Of a DNA stretch of 11,000 bases, positions 1-6,784 are shown in pieces. This stretch comes from an uncultured Lachnospiraceae bacterium (GTDB lineage Bacteria > Bacillota > Clostridia > Lachnospirales > Lachnospiraceae). Every line of letters starts with the position of its first letter. Within the stretch, counting starts at the first letter, position 1. The translations under genes and the position numbers were made by a program. The stretch is taken from assembly GCA_937901625.1 (NCBI GenBank), contig CALDIE010000267.1, positions 1-11,000 on the forward strand, given 5' to 3'. The notes beneath the pieces were generated by a model, which saw only the letters and a list, made by a program, of their open reading frames with translations, ran no database searches and was not told the origin of the DNA.

Positions 1-1208
1 TGGTCGCCGGCATCATACCAGCCGCCGGTCACATCCTGGGTACCGCTGGATGCGGAATATCCCCAGCGCTGGGAAACAGTCGCGTTATCCGGCGCGTGAC
101 CTGCCGCTCTCGCAAGCGCAGACGCATCACCGGAAGTGATGTACTGACTCTCGATCGCCATGCCGGAGCGGTTCTGGTAAAAGTAATTAAGTGAATCGAA
201 TAAGAGTGCGGAATATGTCTCGGAATCACCGATGGTAAATACCTTGGAAGTGGCACCGTTATCCGCTTTAAGTGTATAGGTGCCACGGGTATTGAAATCG
301 GAGAAGTCAATGATATGTACCTTATCCTGTGAATCCGCGTCTGTACCAAAAGGTGTTGAAGTTCCGGTATACACCGTGTTGCCGGATGCGTCGATCAATG
401 AAAATCCCACGCCGGAACCGGAATCAGAAAGCAACGTTGCCTGCTTGCGAACGCCTGTAAAATACCCTACCTGGTTGACCATGATCTGGGAGCGCACATA
501 AGCCGGCTCCTCCACATAGTCATTCTCACCGGAAGTAAGGTCTTCTAAGGACATGTTGTCGAACTCGATCACGGTACCTGCCGGGAAGCAGTCCCCGCTC
601 GTGTACTGTCCGTCACCGCCTAAATGGAACGCCCACTCTGCCACATCCATAGACTGACCGGCCGTAAAGGTTAAATCCACAACCTTCCACTGGTTAGCGT
701 CGATCCAGAGCAGATCCCAATGGCTGTCGAGATCGTAACCGTTACTCATATTGTGCCAGATCTCAACATCTCCTGCGAGGTTACCGATCTTGGTGTAGTA
801 CCGGCCGCTGTTGGAAGCCTTCATCTCGTAATGTACGTGGTACTGATGTCCCTGCACGATCTTTAAGCCTCTGTGACGGAACTGGCAGTCCCAACGGTCT
901 TCACCGCCTCTGGAAGCGCCACCAGGATTGACGATCGTAAGGCGGTAGACTCCGTCCTCGATCTCAAAATCCATCTCTCCGGCACCGGACTCCATGATGT
1001 GCCAGGGCAGACCCTTGCCTTCATCAAAATCCGTTTCACCAAGCTGCTCGCCCGCAAAGGTCTCGATCGTACCTGCGATACCACCGGCCAACATCACAAT
1101 GGCGCAAAGCAGACCTACGATCCCGTTGCGGATCCTGCGTACCCTTCCTGTGGTAATTCTTTTCTTCTCCACACTGGAATTCACGCCTTTTACTTTTTGC
1201 GTCCTCAT
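1..1208 (-). CDS. GH9 endoglucanase (cellulase), N-terminal part, cut by window edge
   Basis: Secreted family 9 glycoside hydrolase that should cleave beta-1,4-glucan (cellulose or related) outside the cell. No listed frame shows it, because it is open to the left edge; I translated it from the ATG at 1206-1208, which follows the ribosome binding site AAGGAGAC. The 402 visible residues hold, in order: a basic 28-residue n-region and a hydrophobic stretch (about 29-48) with likely cleavage near TFA/GE at 52; a CBM4-type module (about 56-225, with RWDCQFRHRGL at 105-115); a CelD_N Ig-like domain starting at RSQIMVNQVGY (239-249); and the start of the (alpha/alpha)6 catalytic domain. The last visible residues, GGWYDAGD (395-402), are the GH9 signature carrying the paired catalytic Asp residues D399 and D402. 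The proton-donor Glu and any C-terminal modules lie outside the window. The family call is secure; the exact substrate is inferred. Confidence 0.93.
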   Translation of the reverse strand, partial: MRTQKVKGVNSSVEKKRITTGRVRRIRNGIVGLLCAIVMLAGGIAGTIETFAGEQLGETDFDEGKGLPWHIMESGAGEMDFEIEDGVYRLTIVNPGGASRGGEDRWDCQFRHRGLKIVQGHQYHVHYEMKASNSGRYYTKIGNLAGDVEIWHNMSNGYDLDSHWDLLWIDANQWKVVDLTFTAGQSMDVAEWAFHLGGDGQYTSGDCFPAGTVIEFDNMSLEDLTSGENDYVEEPAYVRSQIMVNQVGYFTGVRKQATLLSDSGSGVGFSLIDASGNTVYTGTSTPFGTDADSQDKVHIIDFSDFNTRGTYTLKADNGATSKVFTIGDSETYSALLFDSLNYFYQNRSGMAIESQYITSGDASALARAAGHAPDNATVSQRWGYSASSGTQDVTGGWYDAGD

Positions 1209-1210
1209 AC

Positions 1211-1221
1211 TTGTCTCCTTT
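1211..1221 (-). promoter_or_regulatory. Ribosome binding site of the GH9 gene
   Basis: Read on the minus strand, AAGGAGAC lies a few bases before the ATG at 1206-1208 and fixes that start. The 65 bp gap to the preceding Rpn remnant is AT-rich, but I see no convincing -35/-10 pair in it, so the cellulase promoter is not located. Confidence 0.75.
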
Positions 1222-1273
1222 AATTTATGTTTTTTTAACAGGTTGTATCTCTGCTTTTCACGTAATCAACGCC

Positions 1274-1573
1274 TTATCGAGGTTCGGGTCCGCTTCCGGA
1301 ACCCTTCAAAAGATGCACATATTCCTCTCTTTCCTCTTCCGGTACACCTATTGCCTCCATGGCTTGCTCTACGGACAATTGCATACTCTTCATCAGATTG
1401 TTGAGTGAGGCAAGCGTCCGCTCCTTTACACCGGCCTCTCTGCCTTCTTTTAGTCCTTCTTCTCTCCCCTCTTCTCTTCCCTCTTCTCTGGCGTCGCGTT
1501 TGAACATTTCCATCGTCTTTGCTTCATCGTACTCTGTAAGGATCATACCCGTCACCTCCGTTCGATTCTTCAC
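1274..1573 (-). CDS. C-terminal remnant of an Rpn-family (PD-(D/E)XK) nuclease/transposase-like protein
   Basis: About 99 residues from a GTG at 1573, or 90 from an ATG at 1546. The peptide matches only the tail of the Rpn/TIGR01784 proteins that are abundant in Lachnospiraceae: a GMILTEYDEA segment, a highly charged coiled-coil run of EEGREEG-type repeats (about residues 31-50), and a helical end with LSVEQAMEAIGVPEEEREEY. Full-length relatives have about 300 residues with the nuclease domain first. Here the frame hits a stop at 1613-1615, only 13 codons above the GTG, so the catalytic part is absent. The GTG has a modest site (AGGAAA); the ATG at 1546 has a near-ideal GGAGGTGA about 5 nt upstream. 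It is most simply a truncated relic, but it could be translated as a short antitoxin-like product. It ends 65 bp before the GH9 start. Confidence 0.6.
   Translation of the reverse strand: MKNRTEVTGMILTEYDEAKTMEMFKRDAREEGREEGREEGLKEGREAGVKERTLASLNNLMKSMQLSVEQAMEAIGVPEEEREEYVHLLKGSGSGPEPR
1438..1495 (-). repeat. Short in-frame tandem repeat coding EEGREEG coiled coil
   Basis: Roughly 12-bp units (GAAGAGGGAAGA-like on the minus strand) repeat within the Rpn remnant and encode the alternating Glu-Glu-Gly-Arg/Lys run. Such repeats are typical of this family's tail and tend to vary in number by slippage. Confidence 0.55.
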
Positions 1574-1622
1574 AATGAATTTCCTGATCTGAAAATTCCA
1601 AAAATGATGAGATTAAATATAG

Positions 1623-1640
1623 CACCGGATGCTCCCGGTG
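1623..1640. other. Perfect inverted repeat, 6 bp stem
   Basis: CACCGG and CCGGTG flank a 6-base loop. On the minus strand it is followed by an AT-rich but interrupted tract, so it may be a weak back-up terminator below the glycosyltransferase operon. It lies outside any gene. Confidence 0.35.
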
Positions 1641-1677
1641 TAAAGACGAAATAAATAGAGGATGGACACGCCGAAAC

Positions 1678-1716
1678 AAAAAAATAAGGGGGTCACGTCA
1701 CGCCTGACGGATCCCC
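1678..1716 (-). terminator. Rho-independent terminator of the polysaccharide operon
   Basis: On the minus strand GGGGATC + CGTCA pairs with TGACG + GACCCC (one G-T wobble, one bulged base) around a 4-base loop, followed directly by TTATTTTTTT. It sits 45 bp beyond the stop of the last glycosyltransferase gene and is the strongest terminator in the window. Confidence 0.85.
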
Positions 1717-1760
1717 TCCAAACCTCTATCCAAACACATTCTTCGCCACATTTCTTACTA

Positions 1761-2930
1761 CTAATACATATCCCCGCAGATTACCTGCATCATCCTCTCC
1801 GCACACGCTTTCCAGGTAAAACGCTCCACCTGACATTGCATCTGCCGGCTCCTCTCTTCACGCTCTTTTCGTGTGCTTGCGCGAACCCGGATCATCTGCT
1901 CTGCCAGGGCATCCGCATCAAGGGGATCCTCGATATAAAAAGCTGCATCCCCGCCCACTTCCGGCATGGAGGAAACCCTTGACGTGATCACCGGAGTCGC
2001 ATAGGCAAAGGCCTCCAATATCGGTATCCCAAATCCTTCATAAAGGGACGGAAATACAAAGGCCTGTGTATGATCTAAGAGATATTTCTTTTCCTCCTCA
2101 TTCACAAAACCGGGACAAATGATACGCTCCCTGTACACAGATGCACCGAGCGCATCTGTGACGCTCTCCGTCTTCCACCCCATGCCGCCGGCTAAGACCA
2201 GATACTCATCTGTCTTCGTCTTCTCCAGGTATTTTTCAAATGCCTTTATGATCGTCGGAATATTCTTTCTGGGTTCGATCGTTCCGAGAAACAAAAAGAA
2301 CGGTGCCCCGATACGTAATTCTCTCCTTACCTGTCCGGTGTCATATGCAAGGTCTGCCATATCATCCAAAAAACCTCCGCTGTAGACCGTATGGATCTTG
2401 TCCCTCGCCCCCGGAAACTGCTCTGCTATGTCCTTTGCCGTCGAGTCCGATATTGAGAAAATACCATCTGCGATCGAAACCGAACGGGGGAGGAGTGCTG
2501 ACAGTCTGCGAAGATTCTTCTCTTCTGCCGTACCTTCCTTACGAAAAGCTGCAAGGTCGTACACAGTCACATAATAGCGAACATTCGGGACTTTTCTTAA
2601 CGGAAGGACAAAGTTACACCCCCAAAAGACATCCAGATCAAGCGCCTTGATCGTGCCGTAAAGTTCGGTAAAATACCATGATTTACGAGCAACATCATCC
2701 ACCGCCGTCCACCATACATTTTTTTCTCTTCGAAGCCTGTTTCTTTGATAGATGATGCGATGGACATTTCTCCCAAATCCCGCCGGGATGCAGATTTCCC
2801 GAGCGCTTAAAAGGTAGTACTCATGTTCCGGGTAATCCCTCACCCAGCACTTTAATACCTCCAGGGTGTACCTCGGAATGCCCGTATACTCCGAAAATCT
2901 AAATACTCTTGCGTCAATTCCGATTTTCAA
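1761..2930 (-). CDS. Family 4 glycosyltransferase (GT-B fold)
   Basis: Cytoplasmic retaining glycosyltransferase, 389 residues, a usual length for GT4. It should transfer a sugar from a nucleotide donor to a growing glycan; donor and acceptor cannot be read from the sequence. Visible features: an N-terminal Rossmann half beginning MKIGIDARVF with a TGIPRY loop (16-21); the second half starting FLFLGTIEPRKN (212-223), the phosphate-binding region; and the E-x7-E motif EGFGIPILE (E298, E306) followed by a TPVITS segment. The start is an unusual TTG at 2928-2930, supported by AAGGAG 7 nt upstream and by a 4-base TTGA overlap with the stop of the preceding gene, implying translational coupling. 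It is the last gene of the operon, followed by a terminator. Mannosyltransferase-like function is the commonest annotation for such sequences but is not shown here. Confidence 0.93.
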   Translation of the reverse strand: MKIGIDARVFRFSEYTGIPRYTLEVLKCWVRDYPEHEYYLLSAREICIPAGFGRNVHRIIYQRNRLRREKNVWWTAVDDVARKSWYFTELYGTIKALDLDVFWGCNFVLPLRKVPNVRYYVTVYDLAAFRKEGTAEEKNLRRLSALLPRSVSIADGIFSISDSTAKDIAEQFPGARDKIHTVYSGGFLDDMADLAYDTGQVRRELRIGAPFFLFLGTIEPRKNIPTIIKAFEKYLEKTKTDEYLVLAGGMGWKTESVTDALGASVYRERIICPGFVNEEEKKYLLDHTQAFVFPSLYEGFGIPILEAFAYATPVITSRVSSMPEVGGDAAFYIEDPLDADALAEQMIRVRASTRKEREERSRQMQCQVERFTWKACAERMMQVICGDMY

Positions 2931-4909
2931 AATAATCTCCTTAACTCAACTGCTGCCCTTTTCCAACTGTAGCGTTCCAATAATTCCTCTCCCGGTTTTG
3001 TCTTCTCCCTTAAAACTGTCTCCAGATCTTTCGCCGGGACTTTGGGATCTATGTAATGCACATACCCGCCATAAACCTCATGAAATACGGGAATATCCGA
3101 TACGATAACTTCCTTTCCAAGACTCAGTGCCTCAAGCGGCGGTATACCGAAGCCTTCGATCAGGGACGGCTGGATAAAAGCCTTGCAGTGGTGCATAAGG
3201 CACTTGACTTCTCCATCACCCAGCCGTCCGGTATAGATCACATTTGCGGGGTGATGGAAGGAAGTATCTCCCTCTCCCGTGATCAGGAAAAGAGAATCCG
3301 GATGGTACTTTGCCGTTGCCTCCACCCATTTTGAATTCTTATGCCCGGACAACGATCCGAGAGAAAGATAAAACCCATCATACTCCCCGATCGGATACGC
3401 GCCAAGTACACTCTCCTCTTCCCTGATTTCGCTCATATGCTGCCATCCGCAATAAATGACATGCACCCTTTCCGGTTCGAACCCGTATGCTTTGATCAGA
3501 TCCTTACGGGAATACTCCGAACAGGTAACGATCTTACGCCCCTTTCTTCGCTTGGCGTTCGCAACTCTTCGAATATGAGTGCGGATCAGTTTAACGTGTT
3601 CTTTTTTCGGCAAAAAATAACGTTCTTCGATACAATCATAGATTGCACAGATATCGCATCCAAAATAGGGCAGTGCCAGTGTAAGATCCACTCCCAGCGC
3701 ACGATGAGTTCTTACATACAGAGGAAATGATATGTTTCTAAGGAACTTTTTCTTAAAGCCATTGCCTGCAAGTCCTGTCACTCTCTCCAATACAGCCGGA
3801 GTTTTTTTCACCCGGATATTTTTAAAAGGCAAGGAATCAACATCATCCTGTAGAATGCCTCCGGACACCAAAAGCGTGTACTCAACTTTTTCATCCGGAT
3901 CCCACAAACGATCCAGCTCGCGAAGCGTTTCCATAGCCACCCGGTATATTCCGACCGTCGGTTCAAATATCCAATCTCCAAGAAAGACAACCTTCTTTAT
4001 CTTCCTTGTCTTCTGCTTTTGCCACCATTCATAACATCCGCAAAAATCGAGTTTTAAACCCCTTTTTATGAACTCAAACGACCAACACTCTTTTAATGAC
4101 CTTCTTATATACTCTCTTGCAACATCCTGCTGCCCTAACTCTATCGCACTGTCTACTATGTGCAGGTATTGGCTGTGTTTGATCTCCTTACGCAGATTGA
4201 TGTCTGTCACATCCCTCAGGAGTTTTTTCAGTACCATCTCCGTTCCCCGGATATGATTGAATCCTCTGGTTGAGATGCTCTCCTCCCCCATCCTGTAGAT
4301 TGTAAGTAATGGTTCATGGATGCCTGCCGCCGGATATTTCCTCGTGATGCGGATCCACAGATCATAATCCTGTCTGGCAGGAAGGCGTGTGTCAAAACCA
4401 CCGCTTTCCAAAAGAATGCTTCTTTTTACCGTCACAGCGGATGTGGGTCCTACAATATCCCTGCATACCATCTTATCGTAGATGTGTCCCTCGCACTGTT
4501 CATTTTCACAGACATCCAACACCCCCTGCGGGCGTTTAATACGGTATGCCGATGAGATCACTGCTGCCCCCGTCTGCTCATATCTCTCCCGAACCCGTTC
4601 AAGATACTCCGGATCCCACGTATCATCGGCATCTAAAAAGGCAATCAATTCTCCCTGTGCCCTCTTGATGGCCGTATTTCTGGCAGCCGGTGCTCCCCTG
4701 TTTTCCCTATGAAAATAAAAGACAACTCTCGCATCAGTGATTTCCTTTTGAAGGGTACGGATTGCTTCTTTGTAGTCCGACCCTGCGGGGTTGTCGTCCA
4801 CAACCAGGATCTCAAAATCCGCCTCTTTTTGACGCAAAACACTGTCAATGGCACGAGCCACCGTTACAGATGAATTTTTATAGGTTGGTATCACGACAGA
4901 AAACTTCAT
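2927..4909 (-). CDS. Bifunctional glycosyltransferase: GT2 (GT-A) fused to GT4 (GT-B)
   Basis: A 660-residue two-enzyme protein, likely adding two successive sugars to a surface glycan. The N-terminal GT2 domain (about 1-215) starts FSVVIPTYKN, has VVDDN (36-40), the metal-binding DADD (93-96) after ELIAFL, and the acceptor-side GGFDTRLPARQDYDLW (170-185). A helical linker (about 220-300) resembles the segment after many GT2 domains. The C-terminal GT4 domain (about 304-660) opens KKVVFLGDW, has GSLSGHKNSKW (518-528), and the E-x7-E pair in EGFGIPPLE (E585, E593). Both domains keep their key residues, so both are probably active. No membrane segment is evident. The ATG at 4907-4909 follows AAGGTG at 8 nt. 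The gene lies 29 bp after the flippase and overlaps the next gene by 4 bases. Confidence 0.93.
   Translation of the reverse strand: MKFSVVIPTYKNSSVTVARAIDSVLRQKEADFEILVVDDNPAGSDYKEAIRTLQKEITDARVVFYFHRENRGAPAARNTAIKRAQGELIAFLDADDTWDPEYLERVRERYEQTGAAVISSAYRIKRPQGVLDVCENEQCEGHIYDKMVCRDIVGPTSAVTVKRSILLESGGFDTRLPARQDYDLWIRITRKYPAAGIHEPLLTIYRMGEESISTRGFNHIRGTEMVLKKLLRDVTDINLRKEIKHSQYLHIVDSAIELGQQDVAREYIRRSLKECWSFEFIKRGLKLDFCGCYEWWQKQKTRKIKKVVFLGDWIFEPTVGIYRVAMETLRELDRLWDPDEKVEYTLLVSGGILQDDVDSLPFKNIRVKKTPAVLERVTGLAGNGFKKKFLRNISFPLYVRTHRALGVDLTLALPYFGCDICAIYDCIEERYFLPKKEHVKLIRTHIRRVANAKRRKGRKIVTCSEYSRKDLIKAYGFEPERVHVIYCGWQHMSEIREEESVLGAYPIGEYDGFYLSLGSLSGHKNSKWVEATAKYHPDSLFLITGEGDTSFHHPANVIYTGRLGDGEVKCLMHHCKAFIQPSLIEGFGIPPLEALSLGKEVIVSDIPVFHEVYGGYVHYIDPKVPAKDLETVLREKTKPGEELLERYSWKRAAVELRRLF
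2931..2945 (-). promoter_or_regulatory. Ribosome binding site that fixes a TTG start
   Basis: The minus strand reads AAGGAGATTATT then TTG. No in-frame ATG lies nearby that would keep the N-terminal MKIGIDAR beta strand, so TTG is the only sensible start for the downstream GT4 gene. The site lies inside the last codons of the upstream gene. Confidence 0.75.
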
Positions 4910-4910
4910 A

Positions 4911-4953
4911 TCCCAAACACCTTACTTCCCCAAACACATTATTTCCCAAACAC
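4911..4953 (-). repeat. Three short direct repeats at a gene junction
   Basis: GTGTTTGGG (minus strand) occurs three times, at about 16-17 bp spacing, at 4944-4953, 4927-4937 and 4911-4920, each in a similar context (GGGAAATAA, GGGGAAGTAA, GGGATATGAA). The first copy codes the C-terminal VFGK-stop of the flippase; the last lies between the ribosome binding site and the ATG of the GT2-GT4 gene. Confidence 0.75.
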
Positions 4954-6462
4954 TTTTCTTTTCATCCACAAAACGGAATCTTTCACATCCGCATTAAAGA
5001 CAGCAAACACTGCGAAAAATACTGCCGGGATCAATATACAAACGATCCCCTTTAACATCATGCTTCCTATCCCCTCTCCGGGAACCAGGCTGCATACTCC
5101 GTAAGCTGAAATATGTATCACAAGTGCCCCCAAAAAATACAAAAAGTGGTCCTTAAAAAACACCATTAACCCTCTCTTAAAATAACACTTAAAAAGAATG
5201 ACCGCACTCCCCACAAATCCAAAAAGGAAAAGTGTTATAATCGTTGCTCCGATAATGCCGCAGACCCCCCACTTCTTAACAAACAGATAGTTCAAGACTA
5301 CGTTCAATACCGCTTCCAATACCGTCCGATAGCGGTTTTCCCACCAGAGCCCGTTTGCATCGGAATAAACGGCGCGGACATCCCCCATCTTTAGCAGATA
5401 GAAGTAGAGGACGATCAGTACAACTGCTCCCATAGGCAGCATCATTTCTTCTCCGAGCCAGATTTTCATAAAAGGCTGGAAGAGACATAAAAGGCCGGTA
5501 CTTATCCAGGCTGCGATCATCATATAGAGACAGTTTATCCGGCGCATATCCGAAAAGTTTTTTTCCACCGTTTCCGTGACGATACTGTTGCCCACGCCTG
5601 CCAATATCGAAGTGGTAAATAACGACATGAATTGTATCGCTGCAAACATGATGGAGTAGTAATTGTTATAGATCCCGGATAACGTAAGTCCCAGGTACAT
5701 AGAGATAAAAATGTTATCAAAGGAGTTTCTGCTCACCGAACATACACGAAATAAAAACAATCCTTTGATCTTGGTCTTTATGACTTCTGTCGTTTCCCGA
5801 TCGACCTTTCCTTCGCAAACATACTCCGGGAACAGACGCTTGCTTGTTCTGTAAAGGATAACATTGTTTAAGATCGTCGTTGCCAGAAGAACCAGCATAT
5901 AGAGGTAATAATTCTTTGTAAGAAGGAGCACTGCGATCTGCGTCAGATGTAAAACAGCCGTGACAACGATCCCCGTAACATGAAATACATCCATACGCTG
6001 ATGCGCATTTAAAAGCACCGAACGGTAACCGAACGCCCAATAAGATGCCACAGTCGTAATGAGGTAGAGCAGATAAACTGCCGAGATGTTTAATTCCTCC
6101 GGATATCCGCCCTTGATCATCTTATCCAAAAAGGGAACCAAACATACACCTGCCGAAAGAATAACACCGCCGACGCAGATATAGGCTTTTCGTATGAGAT
6201 TTAAGATCGCGCGGATGGTTTTGGTGTCTTCCTCGGCGATGGGCTTGTAGAGGGCGTAGGCGATGGCCTCTCCCACCCCGAGTTCCGCCAGCGACAGGAT
6301 CTGGAAGATCGACGAAAACAAACCGTTGAGACCGTTATACTCCGCACCGAGTGTGTAGATCAGGACCGTCCGCCCGAGAAACGGCAAAAAGACAAGCACG
6401 ATCTTATAGATCATGCCTGTCAGAAGATTCTGTCTGGCATTTTTTGCTCGTTCTAGCTTCAT
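4939..6462 (-). CDS. Wzx-like polysaccharide flippase (MOP/MATE superfamily)
   Basis: Integral membrane transporter expected to flip lipid-linked oligosaccharide units across the cytoplasmic membrane. From the ATG at 6460-6462 it has 507 residues, typical for the family, with about 12-14 hydrophobic helices spread along the length. The N-terminus KNARQNLLTGMIYK, then FLGRTVLIYTLGAEYNGLNGLF and LAELGVGEAIAYALYKPIAEED, matches the conserved first helices of Lachnospiraceae flippases. The frame is open 16 codons further to an ATG at 6510, but family similarity begins at the inner Met, so I chose that. Its ribosome binding site is poor (GGAAG only 1 nt from ATG). It is the first gene of the operon and precedes the two glycosyltransferase genes; no polymerase or priming transferase is in view. 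Confidence 0.9.
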   Translation of the reverse strand: MKLERAKNARQNLLTGMIYKIVLVFLPFLGRTVLIYTLGAEYNGLNGLFSSIFQILSLAELGVGEAIAYALYKPIAEEDTKTIRAILNLIRKAYICVGGVILSAGVCLVPFLDKMIKGGYPEELNISAVYLLYLITTVASYWAFGYRSVLLNAHQRMDVFHVTGIVVTAVLHLTQIAVLLLTKNYYLYMLVLLATTILNNVILYRTSKRLFPEYVCEGKVDRETTEVIKTKIKGLFLFRVCSVSRNSFDNIFISMYLGLTLSGIYNNYYSIMFAAIQFMSLFTTSILAGVGNSIVTETVEKNFSDMRRINCLYMMIAAWISTGLLCLFQPFMKIWLGEEMMLPMGAVVLIVLYFYLLKMGDVRAVYSDANGLWWENRYRTVLEAVLNVVLNYLFVKKWGVCGIIGATIITLFLFGFVGSAVILFKCYFKRGLMVFFKDHFLYFLGALVIHISAYGVCSLVPGEGIGSMMLKGIVCILIPAVFFAVFAVFNADVKDSVLWMKRKVFGK

Positions 6463-6468
6463 ACTTCC

Positions 6469-6479
6469 ACTATAACACA
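6469..6479 (-). promoter_or_regulatory. Possible extended -10 promoter for the polysaccharide operon
   Basis: The minus strand reads TGTTATAGT, an extended -10 element, immediately above the flippase start. I find no good -35 at 16-18 bp. If used, transcription would begin at or within a base or two of the ATG, giving a leaderless message. This is tentative. Confidence 0.3.
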
Positions 6480-6491
6480 AAAACGGCACAA

Positions 6492-6506
6492 CTGAAATGT
6501 TTTCAG
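6492..6506. promoter_or_regulatory. Inverted repeat upstream of the flippase gene
   Basis: CTGAAA-TGT-TTTCAG is a perfect 6 bp dyad with a 3-base centre, placed where a -35 region would sit for the candidate promoter. It could be an operator half-site pair or a small hairpin. There is no evidence for a specific regulator. Confidence 0.3.
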
Positions 6507-6575
6507 CCATGCCGCCTGATGATTCATGTGGTAATCTGATTCGGTTCTGATCGTGGAAAGTGGCTCCGAAATCAA

Positions 6576-6725
6576 TGTTTGGGACTGCGCGGAGTATCCT
6601 TCGGCAGTCAGTGACTTGACAACGCAGGATTGTCCAACGGTCTTGTTTGGGACTGTGCGGAGCATCCTGCGGCAGTCAGTGACTTGACAACGCAGATTGT
6701 CCAACGGTCTTGTTTGGGACTGTGC
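6576..6725. repeat. Tandem 67-68 bp repeat, 2.2 copies, with internal dyads
   Basis: Unit 1 is 6576-6643 and unit 2 is 6644-6710; a third copy breaks off after 15 bases at 6725. The two full units differ at three bases and one G insertion/deletion. Each unit holds GACTG...GCAGTC flanking GGA-nnn-TCC (a likely hairpin), then AGTCA-G-TGACT, and GTCCAA facing TTGGGAC of the next unit. This is the main content of the 320-base gene-free stretch 6463-6782. The minus-strand frame through it gives only a repeat-derived peptide with no family similarity I can recognise. Confidence 0.85.
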
Positions 6726-6730
6726 AAAAT

Positions 6731-6746
6731 GCCCCGCCGGGGGGGC
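6731..6746. other. GC-rich hairpin (second part of a double terminator?)
   Basis: GCCCC (6731-6735) and GGGGC (6742-6746) surround a 6-base loop. On the minus strand it is followed by ATTTT and lies just beyond the buk terminator, so it may act as a second termination site or shield against read-through into the polysaccharide operon. Confidence 0.5.
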
Positions 6747-6747
6747 A

Positions 6748-6784
6748 AAAATGTGACAGCAGCTACGTCCCCCTGTCACATTTT
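6748..6784 (-). terminator. Terminator of ptb-buk overlapping the buk stop codon
   Basis: AAAATGTGACAG and CTGTCACATTTT form a perfect 12 bp stem around a 13-base loop, and on the minus strand the stem ends in a run of five T. The upstream arm starts inside the TAA stop of buk (6783-6785). The stem is symmetrical enough that it might work in both directions. Confidence 0.8.

Noticed and set aside
1..20. TGGTCGCCG at the left edge, resembling part of the same sequencing adapter
   Set aside because: It continues as in-frame GH9 coding sequence for the conserved GGWYDAGD motif, so the short match is chance.
1674..1687. A-rich tract as a plus-strand regulatory feature
   Set aside because: It is the T-run of the minus-strand terminator; no plus-strand gene follows.
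4939..6510. Flippase start at the outer ATG (6510)
   Set aside because: The extra 16 residues are not part of the conserved family N-terminus, overlap the dyad and candidate promoter, and have no ribosome binding site.
6616..6689. Perfect TTGACA boxes on the plus strand in each repeat unit (6616-6621 and 6684-6689)
   Set aside because: No -10 element lies at 16-18 bp and there is no plus-strand gene downstream; they are part of the repeat unit.
6576..6725. Possible CRISPR array
   Set aside because: The units are contiguous, with no unique spacers, 68 bp long, and no cas genes are nearby.
6459..6779. A 106-residue minus-strand frame spanning the tandem repeats
   Set aside because: Its sequence is generated by the repeat units, it includes the terminator region and overlaps the flippase start, it has no ribosome binding site and resembles no family I know.
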